This document shows, piece after piece, positions 24,606 to 33,433 of a stretch of DNA of 64,000 nucleotides. Source of the stretch: Herbaspirillum sp. RV1423 (lineage in GTDB: Bacteria; Pseudomonadota; Gammaproteobacteria; Burkholderiales; Burkholderiaceae_D); contig NZ_CBXX010000022.1 of the NCBI RefSeq assembly GCF_000577615.1, positions 1 to 64,000 on the forward strand, written 5' to 3'. Below the pieces are notes generated by a model. It had not been told where the DNA came from. It worked only from the letters and a program-made list of their open reading frames with translations, and did not search any database. The number at the start of each line of letters is the position of its first letter. Position 1 is the stretch's first letter. The position numbers and the translations under genes were made by a program.

Positions 24606-25754
24606 TTACTTGAACAGCAAGCGCAGCGTATCCCAGGCGCGTCCGACGATGCCGGCCGGGCCCACCGATTCCAGCGCCACCAGCGGCAATTCGGTGACGG
24701 CCTTGTCGTCGATCATGATCTTCAGGGTGCCGACCTTGGCGTTTTCCGAAATCGGCGCGATCAGGGGATCGTTGCGTTCGACGCGCGGCTTGATCTTGTC
24801 GGCGCTGCCCTTCGGCACGGTTACGTAGACGTCGTGTGTAAAGCCGATTTTGATCTTGCCTTGCGAACCCTTCCAGACGTCGGGCGTGTCGACGGCCTGG
24901 CCCTTGCTGTACAACTTGACGGCGTCAAAATTCTGGAAGCCCCAGTTCAGCAGCTTCTGGCTTTCCTGCGTGCGGACCTGGTCGGACACGGTGCCGATCA
25001 CCACCGAGATCAGGCGGCGTTCGCCGTTGGCGACCGGGCGCTTGGCCGAAGTGATCAGCGAATAGCCGGCGCTTTCGGTGTGACCTGTCTTCATGCCGTC
25101 GACCGTCGGATCCAGCCACAGCAGACGGTTGCGGTTGGGTTGGGTGATGTTGTTGTAGGTGAATTTCTTGACCGAATAATAAGTCTTGTAGAACTCGGGG
25201 AAATCGTTGATCAGGTTGCGGCACAGGATCGCCAGATCGCGCGCGGTGGTATAGGTGTCCGGGCTGGGCAGACCGTGCGGATTGCTGAAGTGGGTGCCGG
25301 TCAGGCCCTGGCGTTGCGCTTCGCGGTTCATCAGGACGACGAAGGCGTCGGAGGTGCCGGAGACGGCTTCGGCCAGCGCTACGGCGGCATCGTTGCCGGA
25401 TACCGAGATCAGGCCGTACAGCAGGTTGTTGATCGAGACCGGCTTGTTCGGTTCGATGAACATCTTGGAGCTGCTCGGATCGACTTTCCATGCATTGACG
25501 GAGACGTTGATTTCCTGGTTCAGGTCGAGGCGTTTGTCGCGCACGGCGGCGAAAGCCAGGTAAGCCGTCATCAGCTTGACCAGCGATGCCGGCTCGACGC
25601 GCATGTCGGCTTCTTGCGAGGCCATGATCTGGTTGCTCGACGCGTCCAGCAGGAGCCAGGATTTGGCGGCGACGCTAGGTGGGGGAAGGCTCTGGGCAAC
25701 GGCTGCCGAGAAGGTCAGGACGGAGGCGGCGAGGGCCGCGAGTAGTTTTTTCAT
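24606..25754 (-). CDS. dacA: D-alanyl-D-alanine carboxypeptidase (PBP5/6-type)
   Basis: 382 residues, serine peptidase family S11. Signal peptide about 1-20 (cleavage after AVAQS region). Catalytic motifs: SxxK as EPASLVKLMT, SxN as SVSGNDAAVAL and KTG as DGMKTGHTESAGYS. A C-terminal PBP5 domain ends in a likely amphipathic membrane anchor (GIVGRAWDTLRLLFK). The enzyme trims the terminal D-Ala from peptidoglycan pentapeptides on the periplasmic side of the inner membrane. Start ATG 25754 is chosen because it begins a clean signal peptide, MKKLLAALAAS. Confidence 0.95.
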   Translation of the reverse strand: MKKLLAALAASVLTFSAAVAQSLPPPSVAAKSWLLLDASSNQIMASQEADMRVEPASLVKLMTAYLAFAAVRDKRLDLNQEINVSVNAWKVDPSSSKMFIEPNKPVSINNLLYGLISVSGNDAAVALAEAVSGTSDAFVVLMNREAQRQGLTGTHFSNPHGLPSPDTYTTARDLAILCRNLINDFPEFYKTYYSVKKFTYNNITQPNRNRLLWLDPTVDGMKTGHTESAGYSLITSAKRPVANGERRLISVVIGTVSDQVRTQESQKLLNWGFQNFDAVKLYSKGQAVDTPDVWKGSQGKIKIGFTHDVYVTVPKGSADKIKPRVERNDPLIAPISENAKVGTLKIMIDDKAVTELPLVALESVGPAGIVGRAWDTLRLLFK

Positions 25755-25886
25755 CTTCGGGTGTAAGAAATGTGTCCCGCCGGGCTGCATGCGGGACTGT
25801 CGTTTGAAAAGAGATGAGTGAACATCGAACCGGGATTATAAACGCCGAGCCTGACAACAAGGCTGCGCGGGGTTGACTTGCAGAGT

Positions 25887-26031
25887 ATTCCTGGCCCATG
25901 GTCCGTAGCGAGAGGCCGTCAGCCGGTGACGACCGGAGCGCAGGATACCGGAGTGTACTTCTGTACACGAGGATTTCGAGCACCGGACGGCGCCGGATCA
26001 CGGCCTCGCAGTAGGACCATGGGACAGGAAT
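25887..26031. repeat. Long imperfect-hairpin repeat element, copy 2
   Basis: A 145-bp imperfect inverted repeat. Outer arms are ATTCCTGGCCCATGGTCC and, on the other strand, ATTCCTGTCCCATGGTCC. The tip is GTGTAC-TTCT... forming GTGTAC / GTACAC around a four-base loop. Inner blocks match the element at 10254-10395 (GTAGCGAGAGGCC, CGGATCACGGCCTCGCAGTA). Its right end reaches the stop codon of the hydrolase gene, and it lies upstream of dacA. Confidence 0.8.
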
Positions 26032-26666
26032 CAGCGATGCCACATTTGGACTATCAGGTTCTTGATATGTTGCAGTTTGCGATGAAAAAAGTGATCCGCG
26101 CCGGGAATCACGATTACCGGCAATTCCTGCGGGCGTGCCCAGTCGAACACTGCGGAGAGCGGAATGGTGTCGTCCAGCTCGCCGTGAATCAGGATGGTGT
26201 CGGCGGGAACATCCGGCATCGGCCATTTGCCGGCGGCGGTCCCGACCAGCGCCAGGCGTTCGGCCGGCGTTCCTTCGGCGATCAGGCGCTGCTGCAATTG
26301 CGCCTGCACGAAAGTGCCGAACGAGAAGCCGCCGAGCGCCAGCGGCAGATCCGGATATTGTCCGCGCATGTGAGCCAGCAGCAGCGCCATGTCGTCGGTC
26401 TCGCCCTTGCCGTGGTCATGTTCGCCTTCGGACTTGCCGACGCCGCGGAAATTCATGCGTACAGCGACATAGCCGAGCGCCAGGAAGGAGCGCGCCAGCG
26501 TCTGTGCGACCTTGTTGTCCATGGTGCCGCCGAACAGCGGATGCGGATGGGCGACCAGGGCCAGGCCGCGCGGCGCGGCAAATTGTTCGGGGTCGGGCAG
26601 GTCCAGCGCACATTCAAGCTGGCCGACGGCGCCGGGGATCAGAAACGATTGGGTGTGGGCGTTCAT
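26031..26666 (-). CDS. Alpha/beta hydrolase
   Basis: 211 residues, small cytosolic hydrolase fold. The nucleophile elbow is LGGFSFGTF (Ser), preceded by ALVAHPHPLFGGTMDNKV and RMNFRGVGKSEGEHDHG; acid and His are probably in IHGELDD and PGADHFF. This pattern fits a widely conserved bacterial group of uncertain substrate, often annotated as dienelactone-hydrolase-like. The stop codon is the last base triplet of the adjacent hairpin element. It is 35 bases downstream of the ferredoxin-like gene on the same strand. Confidence 0.88.
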   Translation of the reverse strand: MNAHTQSFLIPGAVGQLECALDLPDPEQFAAPRGLALVAHPHPLFGGTMDNKVAQTLARSFLALGYVAVRMNFRGVGKSEGEHDHGKGETDDMALLLAHMRGQYPDLPLALGGFSFGTFVQAQLQQRLIAEGTPAERLALVGTAAGKWPMPDVPADTILIHGELDDTIPLSAVFDWARPQELPVIVIPGADHFFHRKLQHIKNLIVQMWHR

Positions 26667-26701
26667 GCTGTGGAGACTTCGTTATTGCTCGGATGCGTTG
26701 C

Positions 26702-27031
26702 TCAGATTTTCAGGCGATCGACGACTTTGCCGTTGACGATGTGGGAGTCGATGATTTCATCGATGTCTTCATTGTCGACGTAGGTGTACCACGTACCTTG
26801 CGGATAGATGACCACCACCGGACCTTCTTCGCAGCGTTCCAGGCAGCCGGCCTTGTTGATGCGGACTTTGCCTTCGCCGGCCAGGCCGAGTTGTTTAATG
26901 CGTTTTTTCGCGTGTTCCTGAGCCGCTTGCGCGCCCTTGTCGGCGCAGCAGGTGCGCCCGCCGGGTTCGCGCTGGTTCAGGCAGAAGAAAACGTGGTGTT
27001 CGTAGAATGGTTTGTCTGGGGTAGCTGCCAT
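26702..27031 (-). CDS. Thioredoxin-like [2Fe-2S] ferredoxin
   Basis: 109 residues. Cysteines that could ligate a cluster occur in FFCLNQREPGGRTCC near the N-terminus and in NKAGCLERCEEGPVVVIYP in the middle. This spacing is typical of the thioredoxin-fold 2Fe-2S proteins related to the NuoE-type domain. It ends with an acidic segment and DRLKI. Start ATG 27031 (MAATPDKPFYEHHVF). It is followed by the hydrolase gene, and the VanZ-like gene is 43 bases upstream, so the three may be co-transcribed. Confidence 0.88.
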   Translation of the reverse strand: MAATPDKPFYEHHVFFCLNQREPGGRTCCADKGAQAAQEHAKKRIKQLGLAGEGKVRINKAGCLERCEEGPVVVIYPQGTWYTYVDNEDIDEIIDSHIVNGKVVDRLKI

Positions 27032-27074
27032 GATGCTCGCGAGGAGTGGGCCAAAGGCACAATCATACACCGCG

Positions 27075-28277
27075 TCATTTCTGGCCGCCGGGTTTGCGAT
27101 GTACCGGATGATAGAGGAACCACAATGCCAGGAAGGGCCACAGCACGGACAGGAATTGCGCGGCGCCGTCGAAGTTGAGGAACTTGCCTTGTACCCAGGT
27201 CTGCAGGGTCGAGACGAAATAGGGGTTGGCCGGCACCGCATTGGTCGCCAGCAGGCTGAAGATCAGACCCAGGGCGGCGATGCGCCGCTGCGCGGTGGGC
27301 GGTGCGAACGACAGCCCGGCCAACATCAGGCCGCCAATGATCATGCCGCCCGCGGCGCCTGGCGTGAACCAGGCGAAGGCATTTTCCGGCGCGAAGAACA
27401 GAGCGCACGACAGCGATTTGACGAATACCGCGCTCAGCAGGTAGACCGCCGTCAGCATGTTGCGCGGCGCCTGTTTGCGCAGCAGCAGGAGCATGGTCAG
27501 CACCGCGCCGGTCAGGCCGCAGGCGGTGACGATGATTTCGGCGAGCCAGTATTGTTCGGCATTGAGCTGGGCGTTGTTGGTCCACCAAGTGGCGAGGTCG
27601 ATCGGCGTATCGAGCAGGTCGGACAGCAGGCTCGACAGCGGCGGCACCACATGGCCGAGGCCGAACAGGTGGTTTTGCGGATAGATCAGCGCCAGCGGCC
27701 ACAATCCGACCACCACCAGGCCGCGGCTGGCTTCGCGCGAGAACCAGCGCCGCCGTACTTCCAGCAGGCGGCTTTCGCGCAGGAAGTAGCGCCGGGTCCA
27801 GGCGCCGATCAATGCACCCAGCAAGGTGCCGCAACTATTGGTGAGCAGGTCGAGGTTGGATGGAATGCGCGTCGGCAGGTAAGTCTGTACCGCTTCCATG
27901 ATGGCCGACAGGGCGACGCCGGCAATCAGGCTCAGCGGCACCGCCCAGGTCGAACGCACGCGCGGATACAGCGCATAGACTACCAGCGCGCCGAACGGCG
28001 CATAGCCGACGATGTTGGTCCACAGGTCGAAGCCGGTCCAGTAGTACGGCAGGCGCGCCCACAGGTAATCGAAAGGCAACAGGCCCATGTCGCGCCAGCC
28101 GGAAAACGGGTACCAGCTTGCATATACGATCAGCAGGGTATAAATCAGCAGGCTGACGCGCGCAAACGACGACGCCGTCGGCCTGGCTGCTGCCGCGGTT
28201 GCGGGAGCAGAAACTGGCGCAGAAGCGGGCTGGGCGGCTGGAGAGGGCGGCTGTGGCGGTCGTTGAGGAGCGTCCAT
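27075..28277 (-). CDS. VanZ-like integral membrane protein
   Basis: 400 residues. A Pro/Ala-rich cytoplasmic N-terminus of about 50 residues is followed by about ten hydrophobic segments. The VanZ-like region includes LLIVYASWYPFSGWRD, WTNIVGYAPFGALVVYAL and SAIMEAVQTYLPTRIPSNLD. VanZ-like domains occur in membrane proteins of unknown role, originally linked to teicoplanin resistance; here no resistance cluster is present. The start at ATG 28277 is chosen over an in-frame TTG at 28322. It is divergent from birA with about 53 bases between them. Confidence 0.85.
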   Translation of the reverse strand: MDAPQRPPQPPSPAAQPASAPVSAPATAAAARPTASSFARVSLLIYTLLIVYASWYPFSGWRDMGLLPFDYLWARLPYYWTGFDLWTNIVGYAPFGALVVYALYPRVRSTWAVPLSLIAGVALSAIMEAVQTYLPTRIPSNLDLLTNSCGTLLGALIGAWTRRYFLRESRLLEVRRRWFSREASRGLVVVGLWPLALIYPQNHLFGLGHVVPPLSSLLSDLLDTPIDLATWWTNNAQLNAEQYWLAEIIVTACGLTGAVLTMLLLLRKQAPRNMLTAVYLLSAVFVKSLSCALFFAPENAFAWFTPGAAGGMIIGGLMLAGLSFAPPTAQRRIAALGLIFSLLATNAVPANPYFVSTLQTWVQGKFLNFDGAAQFLSVLWPFLALWFLYHPVHRKPGGQK

Positions 28278-28330
28278 GCCTGCGAGGGTAACCGATTTCT
28301 CCTTCGCTTGCACCTTGGACAACCGTTACA

Positions 28331-29179
28331 ATGTGGGCCATGCATGCTTCAGAAACCACCACTGCCGCGACGATTTCCGCCGGGCGCATCGCGGCGTTGA
28401 TCGCCAGTTCCTGCAACGGCAACGCCAAGACCGTTGCCATCGAAGTCGTCGCCGAGACCGGCTCGACCAATGCCGACTTGCTTGCCCGCCTGGGCGTGTT
28501 GGAAGGCCCGACTTTGCTTGTCGCCGAATCGCAGACCGCCGGCCGCGGCCGTGCCGGGCGACCTTGGCGGACGACAGCGACTTCGGCGCTGACGTTTTCG
28601 CTGGCATGGAAATTCAGGCGTCCGGTGCACGGCCTGATCGGCCTGCCGCTGGCGGTGGGTGTTTCCTTGGCCGAAGCGCTGGGCATTTTCGGCATCGATG
28701 TCGAACTGAAATGGCCCAACGACGTGTTGCGCGACGGCGCCAAGCTGGCCGGCATCCTGATCGAGACCGCACAGGATAAAGCCAGGGACAGGGAGGGCGA
28801 CGTCAGCGAAACCTGGACCGTCATCGGCATCGGCGTCAATCTGATGATGCCGCAGGAGTTGCAGGACCGCATCGGCCGGACGGCGGCCGATGTCTCCGAG
28901 TTGCTTGCACACGAGCGCGAGCGCCTGCTGGCGATTTTGCTGAGCGCCTTGTCGGATGCGCTGGCGGATTTCGAAGCGCGGGGCTTTTCGCCTTTCGTTG
29001 CGCGCTGGAATCGCTTGCACGCCTATGCCGGGCGGATAGTGCGCATCCTCGACGACGCGCGCGTGGTGCATGAAGGCACCGCCGTTGGCGTCGACGACCA
29101 GGGCTGCTTCCTGATGGATACCGCCGGCGGTCGCGTCGCCGTCGTCGCTGGCGACGTTTCTTTGCGTCTGCAGGAGTGA
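28331..29179 (+). CDS. birA: Biotin-[acetyl-CoA carboxylase] ligase
   Basis: 282 residues. Biotinyl-5'-AMP site AESQTAGRGRAGRPWRT and the KWPNDVLRDGAKLAGIL block, then a C-terminal SH3-like domain ending GDVSLRL. There is no N-terminal HTH, so it is a monofunctional ligase and not a repressor like E. coli BirA. It attaches biotin to carboxylase subunits using ATP. Starts at 28331 and 28340 (both ATG) are possible. It is followed directly by coaX. Confidence 0.93.
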   Translation: MWAMHASETTTAATISAGRIAALIASSCNGNAKTVAIEVVAETGSTNADLLARLGVLEGPTLLVAESQTAGRGRAGRPWRTTATSALTFSLAWKFRRPVHGLIGLPLAVGVSLAEALGIFGIDVELKWPNDVLRDGAKLAGILIETAQDKARDREGDVSETWTVIGIGVNLMMPQELQDRIGRTAADVSELLAHERERLLAILLSALSDALADFEARGFSPFVARWNRLHAYAGRIVRILDDARVVHEGTAVGVDDQGCFLMDTAGGRVAVVAGDVSLRLQE

Positions 29180-29184
29180 ACGCC

Positions 29185-29940
29185 ATGCTGCTGGTCGACG
29201 TCGGCAATACGCTGATCAAATGGGGCATTCCCGCAGATAAGGTTTTTGTTGCCGGCAATGCCGGGCGCTGGCTGCATGCGGGTTCCATGGCGCGCGGCGA
29301 GGTGGCTGCGCTGACGCAGGCATGGCAGGGCCTGCCGGTGACGCGCGTGATGGTGTCCAATGTTGCCGGTCAGGCAATGAAGGAGGCGCTGCAAGCGGCC
29401 TTGCATGCCGCATTCGGCGCAAGGGTGAAAATCGAATGGTTCGCGTCGCAGCCGCAGTTGGCTGGCGTGCGCAACCATTACAAGAATCCCGGCCAGCTTG
29501 GTTGCGACCGCTTTGCTTCCGCCATCGGTGCGCATGCCTTGTACCCGCAACGCGCATTGATCGTCGCGACCTGCGGCACCGCGACCACGGTCGACGCGGT
29601 GACCGCCGACGGCGATTTTCTCGGCGGCATGATCTTGCCCGGCCTGGGCGTCATGGCAACATCATTGGCTCTGAATACCGCGCAGTTACCGCAGATACAG
29701 ACCATCAGCGCCGTCGCCACGCCATTTGCGGACAATACTACCGACGCCATCATCGCCGGTTGCATTGCCGCACAGGCGGGCGCCATAGAACGCGCGGTCG
29801 CCGCGCACCGGGTGCGACACGGCGAGGTCTTGTGCGTGCTGGCGGGCGGCGCCGGGCCGGTGCTGATGCCGTATGTGGCGGCACCCTGCGAAAACGTCGA
29901 TAATCTCGTGCTGATCGGGCTGCATGCAGCGGCCGCGTGA
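29185..29940 (+). CDS. coaX: Type III pantothenate kinase
   Basis: 251 residues. ASKHA-fold motifs: LLVDVGNTLIKWG at the start, LGCDRFASAIGAHAL, ATCGTATTVDAVTADGDFLGG and the glycine-rich end LAGGAGPVLMPYV. It phosphorylates pantothenate, the first step of coenzyme A synthesis. ATG 29185 has AGGAG nine bases upstream; a GTG overlapping the birA stop (29176) is too close to that site. birA-coaX is a common pairing in betaproteobacteria. Confidence 0.94.
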   Translation: MLLVDVGNTLIKWGIPADKVFVAGNAGRWLHAGSMARGEVAALTQAWQGLPVTRVMVSNVAGQAMKEALQAALHAAFGARVKIEWFASQPQLAGVRNHYKNPGQLGCDRFASAIGAHALYPQRALIVATCGTATTVDAVTADGDFLGGMILPGLGVMATSLALNTAQLPQIQTISAVATPFADNTTDAIIAGCIAAQAGAIERAVAAHRVRHGEVLCVLAGGAGPVLMPYVAAPCENVDNLVLIGLHAAAA

Positions 29941-29974
29941 CGGACGCGGCAACCTTCATAAATCGGACTGAACG

Positions 29975-30712
29975 ATGCTGAAATTGTTTTTTTGGCTACT
30001 GCTGATTGGGAATGCGGCCCTGTTTGCCATGCAGCGGGGCTATCTGGGCACAACTGTGTCCGAACGCCACGAACCCAAACGTCTGGCGCAACAACTGCAT
30101 CCCGAGACGCTCAGCATTTTGCCGGCCAATAGCGAGAAGCTGGTGGCGCCGGTCAAGGCCGATGCAGCCGACGCTGTCAAAGACGCCAAGCCGGATACGT
30201 CGCCGGAAAGCAAACCTGACAAGCCTGAGGCAAAGGCGGAAATGATCTCCTGTATCGAAATCGGCAATTTCAATGGCGTCGAAGCGCGCAAGTTCGATGC
30301 TCAACTGGCCAGCCTGAATCTGGCGGTCAAGCCGACCATGCGCAATGTCCAAGAAGCGGCCAGCCACATGGTCTACATCCCGTCGCAGGATGGCAAGGAC
30401 GGCGCCGAGCGCAGATCGGCCGAACTGCGCCGTCTCGGCATCCAGGATTTTTATGTGATACCGGAATCGCAACCCAATCCGGCCCTGCGTTGGGCGATTT
30501 CCCTGGGCGTGTTCAAAACAGAGGAAGCGGCGAAAGCCTACATCGGCCAACTGATCCCCAAGGGCGTGCGCAGTGCCCGCATCATGGCGCGCAACGTCAC
30601 CTCGACCAGGCAGGCTTATCAGTGGCGCAATGTCGATACGGCAACCAAGGCGGCCCTCGACGGCCTCAAGGCTAAATTCCCCAACCAGGAAATGCATGGC
30701 TGCACAGGCTGA
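29975..30712 (+). CDS. SPOR-domain protein with N-terminal membrane anchor
   Basis: 245 residues. One N-terminal hydrophobic anchor (LKLFFWLLLIGNAALFAMQ), a low-complexity Lys/Asp/Pro linker (about 60-95), then a region from about 95 to 225 including LRWAISLGVFKTEEAAKAYI, typical of SPOR domains that bind denuded septal peptidoglycan. Probable role at the cell envelope or division site; its partner is unknown. It follows birA-coaX by 34 bases, the usual betaproteobacterial order. Confidence 0.85.
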   Translation: MLKLFFWLLLIGNAALFAMQRGYLGTTVSERHEPKRLAQQLHPETLSILPANSEKLVAPVKADAADAVKDAKPDTSPESKPDKPEAKAEMISCIEIGNFNGVEARKFDAQLASLNLAVKPTMRNVQEAASHMVYIPSQDGKDGAERRSAELRRLGIQDFYVIPESQPNPALRWAISLGVFKTEEAAKAYIGQLIPKGVRSARIMARNVTSTRQAYQWRNVDTATKAALDGLKAKFPNQEMHGCTG

Positions 30713-30799
30713 AAACGCAACATCCGCCACAATCGAATCCCGCTTTCCATGTAAAATCGCGGACATTCCGAATATCTCTCCCTGCCCAGGATTTGCGCT

Positions 30800-31699
30800 A
30801 TGACCGACTTGACCGATCTGACCAACGTTGACCCCACCATCAAGGCAGAAATTCTGGCGGAAGCCTTGCCGTACATCCGCAAATTCCACGGCAAGACCAT
30901 CGTCGTCAAATACGGCGGCAATGCGATGACCGAAGAGCGTCTGAAGCATGGTTTTGCGCGCGACGTGATCCTGCTTAAGCTGGTCGGCATGAATCCGGTT
31001 GTGGTACATGGCGGCGGTCCGCAAATCGACAATGCGCTCAAGAAGATCGGCAAGCAGGGCACTTTCGTGCAGGGCATGCGCATCACCGATGAAGAAACCA
31101 TGGAAGTGGTGGAATGGGTGCTGGGCGGCGAAGTGCAACAGGACATCGTCATGCTGATCAATCATTACGGCGGCCAGGCAGTCGGCCTGACCGGCAAGGA
31201 TGGCGGCCTGATTCGCGCACGCAAGATGCAAATGCCGGACAAGGAAAACCCGGGGCAATTTCTCGATATCGGTTTCGTCGGCGAGATCGAAGCGATCAAT
31301 CCGGCGGTGGTCAAGGCGTTGCAGGACGATGCATTTATCCCGATCATTTCGCCGATCGGCTTCGGCGACGACGGCCAGGCATACAACATCAATGCCGACG
31401 TCGCGGCCGGCAAGATCGCCGAAATCCTGCATGCGGAAAAATTGATCATGATGACCAACATTGCCGGTGTGCAAGATAAAAAGGGCAATTTGCTGACCGA
31501 TCTGTCGGCGCGCGAGATCGACGAAATGTTCGAAGACGGCACGATTTCCGGCGGCATGCTGCCGAAGATTTCGTCGGCGCTGGACGCGGCCAAGTCAGGC
31601 GTGAACACCGTCCACATCATCGATGGTCGCATCGAGCATTCGCTGCTGCTGGAAGTGCTGACCGAGCAGGCGTTCGGCACCATGATCCGCTCGCATTAA
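30800..31699 (+). CDS. argB: Acetylglutamate kinase
   Basis: 299 residues of the amino acid kinase family. Motifs: [12 protein letters not shown] near residue 35-45, [18 protein letters not shown], and the C-terminal [19 protein letters not shown]. It phosphorylates N-acetylglutamate in arginine synthesis. ATG 30800 is preceded by a modest site. The gene is monocistronic, ending in a hairpin terminator. Confidence 0.96.
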   Translation: MTDLTDLTNVDPTIKAEILAEALPYIRKFHGKTIVVKYGGNAMTEERLKHGFARDVILLKLVGMNPVVVHGGGPQIDNALKKIGKQGTFVQGMRITDEETMEVVEWVLGGEVQQDIVMLINHYGGQAVGLTGKDGGLIRARKMQMPDKENPGQFLDIGFVGEIEAINPAVVKALQDDAFIPIISPIGFGDDGQAYNINADVAAGKIAEILHAEKLIMMTNIAGVQDKKGNLLTDLSAREIDEMFEDGTISGGMLPKISSALDAAKSGVNTVHIIDGRIEHSLLLEVLTEQAFGTMIRSH

Positions 31700-31718
31700 G
31701 CCTCGCATCGTACCGAAG

Positions 31719-31749
31719 GCGTCGCCGGGAGACCGGCGGCGCTTTTTTT
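31719..31749 (+). terminator. Rho-independent terminator of argB
   Basis: Stem GCGTCGCCGG / CCGGCGGCGC with GAGA loop (one wobble pair) followed by seven T residues, 19 bases after the argB stop and just before the convergent TraB/GumN stop. Confidence 0.9.
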
Positions 31750-31758
31750 ATTGCGCAT

Positions 31759-32673
31759 TCAATAAATGCGTTCGACCTTGTAGCCGCGTCGTTGCAGCAG
31801 CGCGGGCACGCCAGTGGGGCCGACCAGGTGCAGGATGCCGATGGCGGCGAAGATGCGGTCCTGCTTCCCGAGCAACGCTGCGATGCGATCGGTCAATACG
31901 GGATTGCGCTGGTCCAGCAAGACCTCCTTGGTGAAACGGCCGACGAAGCTCTTGTCGCTGGCCATTTCATCGAGTAAGCCTTGCAGGCCGTCGAGGTCGG
32001 CGGTGCGCCAGAATTCCGCCAGTTCCACCACTTTGGCGGCGTCGTCGGGATCGTCCAGCTCCTTGATGGTGTCTTCCAGCAGCAGGCTTTGCTGTTGTTT
32101 GCTGAGCGTGCCGAACAGTGCGAGCTGGCTTTCCGCGCCTTCGAGTTCGATGACTGGCTTGTTGCGCTTCTGGATGAAATCGGCAAGATGGCTGTCGACC
32201 GCGAGGTCGGAGCGATATCCCTTGCTGTCGAATTCCTGCACCGTCAGCAGGCTGGCGATCATCCAGGGGCGGAAGCGTGCAATCGCCTCGATGGGGATGT
32301 GGTATTTCTTCAGCGCGGCCTGTACCTGTTGCTGCAGTTGCGGAGTGAGTTCAGTCTGATAGCTTTGTCCTTCGGGATAGAAGCCGTACCGTAGCACCGC
32401 TGCTTGCATGGCCGGCGTCTTTTGGGGATCGATTTCGAGCGCGATGGCGGGGGCTTGCTCCAGCGCTTGCATCACGCGCGGCTCAAGCGGATAGAAGTTG
32501 GCGGCGCCGACATGGATGGTGCCGAACAGGTAAAGCGTGTGGCGCGCATCCTGCACCTTGAACAAGGCGCCGCGATGTTCCGCATGCGTGGCGGCCGTTG
32601 CGTTCTCGGCGTTCGCCGCCGGCACATAAAGACAAAACAGCCAGCCGAATATCACTATAATCAGGCGTCGCAT
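31759..32673 (-). CDS. TraB/GumN-family putative secreted protein
   Basis: 304 residues with a signal peptide (cleavage after AANA, about residue 22). TraB/GumN family features: LYLFGTIHVGAANFYPL, LEIDPQ, LAVDSHLADFIQKRNKPVIELEG, then a C-terminal FAAIGILHLVGPTGVPALLQRRGYKVERI. The conserved GxxH motifs suggest a metal-dependent hydrolase or peptidase-like fold, but activity is unproven. Start ATG 32673. Only 30 bases separate it from the divergent HAD gene. Confidence 0.88.
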   Translation of the reverse strand: MRRLIIVIFGWLFCLYVPAANAENATAATHAEHRGALFKVQDARHTLYLFGTIHVGAANFYPLEPRVMQALEQAPAIALEIDPQKTPAMQAAVLRYGFYPEGQSYQTELTPQLQQQVQAALKKYHIPIEAIARFRPWMIASLLTVQEFDSKGYRSDLAVDSHLADFIQKRNKPVIELEGAESQLALFGTLSKQQQSLLLEDTIKELDDPDDAAKVVELAEFWRTADLDGLQGLLDEMASDKSFVGRFTKEVLLDQRNPVLTDRIAALLGKQDRIFAAIGILHLVGPTGVPALLQRRGYKVERIY

Positions 32674-32703
32674 CGTTGCGCTTTCCTCATTGACTTCATC
32701 ATC

Positions 32704-33432
32704 GTGCCGAATACTACACCGCTCTGGCTTTTCGATCTCGACAACACGCTGCATAACGCGTCACATGCGATTTTCCCGGCGATCAACGCCAACATGAATG
32801 TTTTCATGGAGCGCGTATTGAAAGAACAGGGCCTGCCGTCCGACCAGGATGCGGTCAACGAGATGCGTCAGCGCTACTGGCGGTTGTATGGAGCGACCTT
32901 GCTGGGCATGGTGCAACATCATCAGGTGAAGCCGGAAGCGTTCCTGCACGATGCGCACGACTTCGACGACCTGTTCGGCATGATTCGCGCCGAGCGCGGT
33001 TTGCTGCATCTGCTAAAGCGTTTGCCGGGGCGCAAGATCCTGCTTACCAACGCGCCGTTGCGCTACTCGCGCGATGTGGTGCGGCATCTGGGATTGCATC
33101 GCCATTTCGACAAACATATTTCCATCGAGTCGATGCGCGTGCACGGCAAATTGAAACCCAAGCCGTCGCGGCAATTGCTGCAAAAGCTGTTGGCGCGCGA
33201 ACGCGTCGCCGCGCATCGCTGCATCCTGGTGGAAGACACATCGGTGAATCTGAAATCGGCTAAAAAGCTGGGTTTGCGGACTGCATGGGTGACGCAGTAT
33301 CTGGCCGGAAATCCGCATTTCTCCACGGCCGGCGTGCGCAGGATGCTGACAATGCATCCGTCTTACATCGATGTGAAGGTGCGTTCCGTGCGCCAGTTGA
33401 CCGCGCATTTGCCGCGCTTGGCGGGCTGTTGA
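32704..33432 (+). CDS. HAD-superfamily pyrimidine 5'-nucleotidase / YigB-like phosphatase
   Basis: 242 residues. HAD motif I is WLFDLDNTLHNA, motif II is LLTNAPLRYS, the lysine is in KLKPKPS and motif III is CILVEDTSVNL. The order fits the SDT1/pyrimidine 5'-nucleotidase subfamily; E. coli YigB is in the same broad group and is encoded beside xerC, as here. The only reasonable start is GTG 32704, which has no clear Shine-Dalgarno. Its stop is one base from the convergent Fur-family stop. Confidence 0.85.
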   Translation: MPNTTPLWLFDLDNTLHNASHAIFPAINANMNVFMERVLKEQGLPSDQDAVNEMRQRYWRLYGATLLGMVQHHQVKPEAFLHDAHDFDDLFGMIRAERGLLHLLKRLPGRKILLTNAPLRYSRDVVRHLGLHRHFDKHISIESMRVHGKLKPKPSRQLLQKLLARERVAAHRCILVEDTSVNLKSAKKLGLRTAWVTQYLAGNPHFSTAGVRRMLTMHPSYIDVKVRSVRQLTAHLPRLAGC

Positions 33433-33433
33433 T

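Noticed and set aside
27075-28277. Vancomycin/teicoplanin resistance gene
   Set aside because: Only the VanZ-like domain is present; no vanHAX genes, and the outer membrane of a Gram-negative makes this role unlikely.
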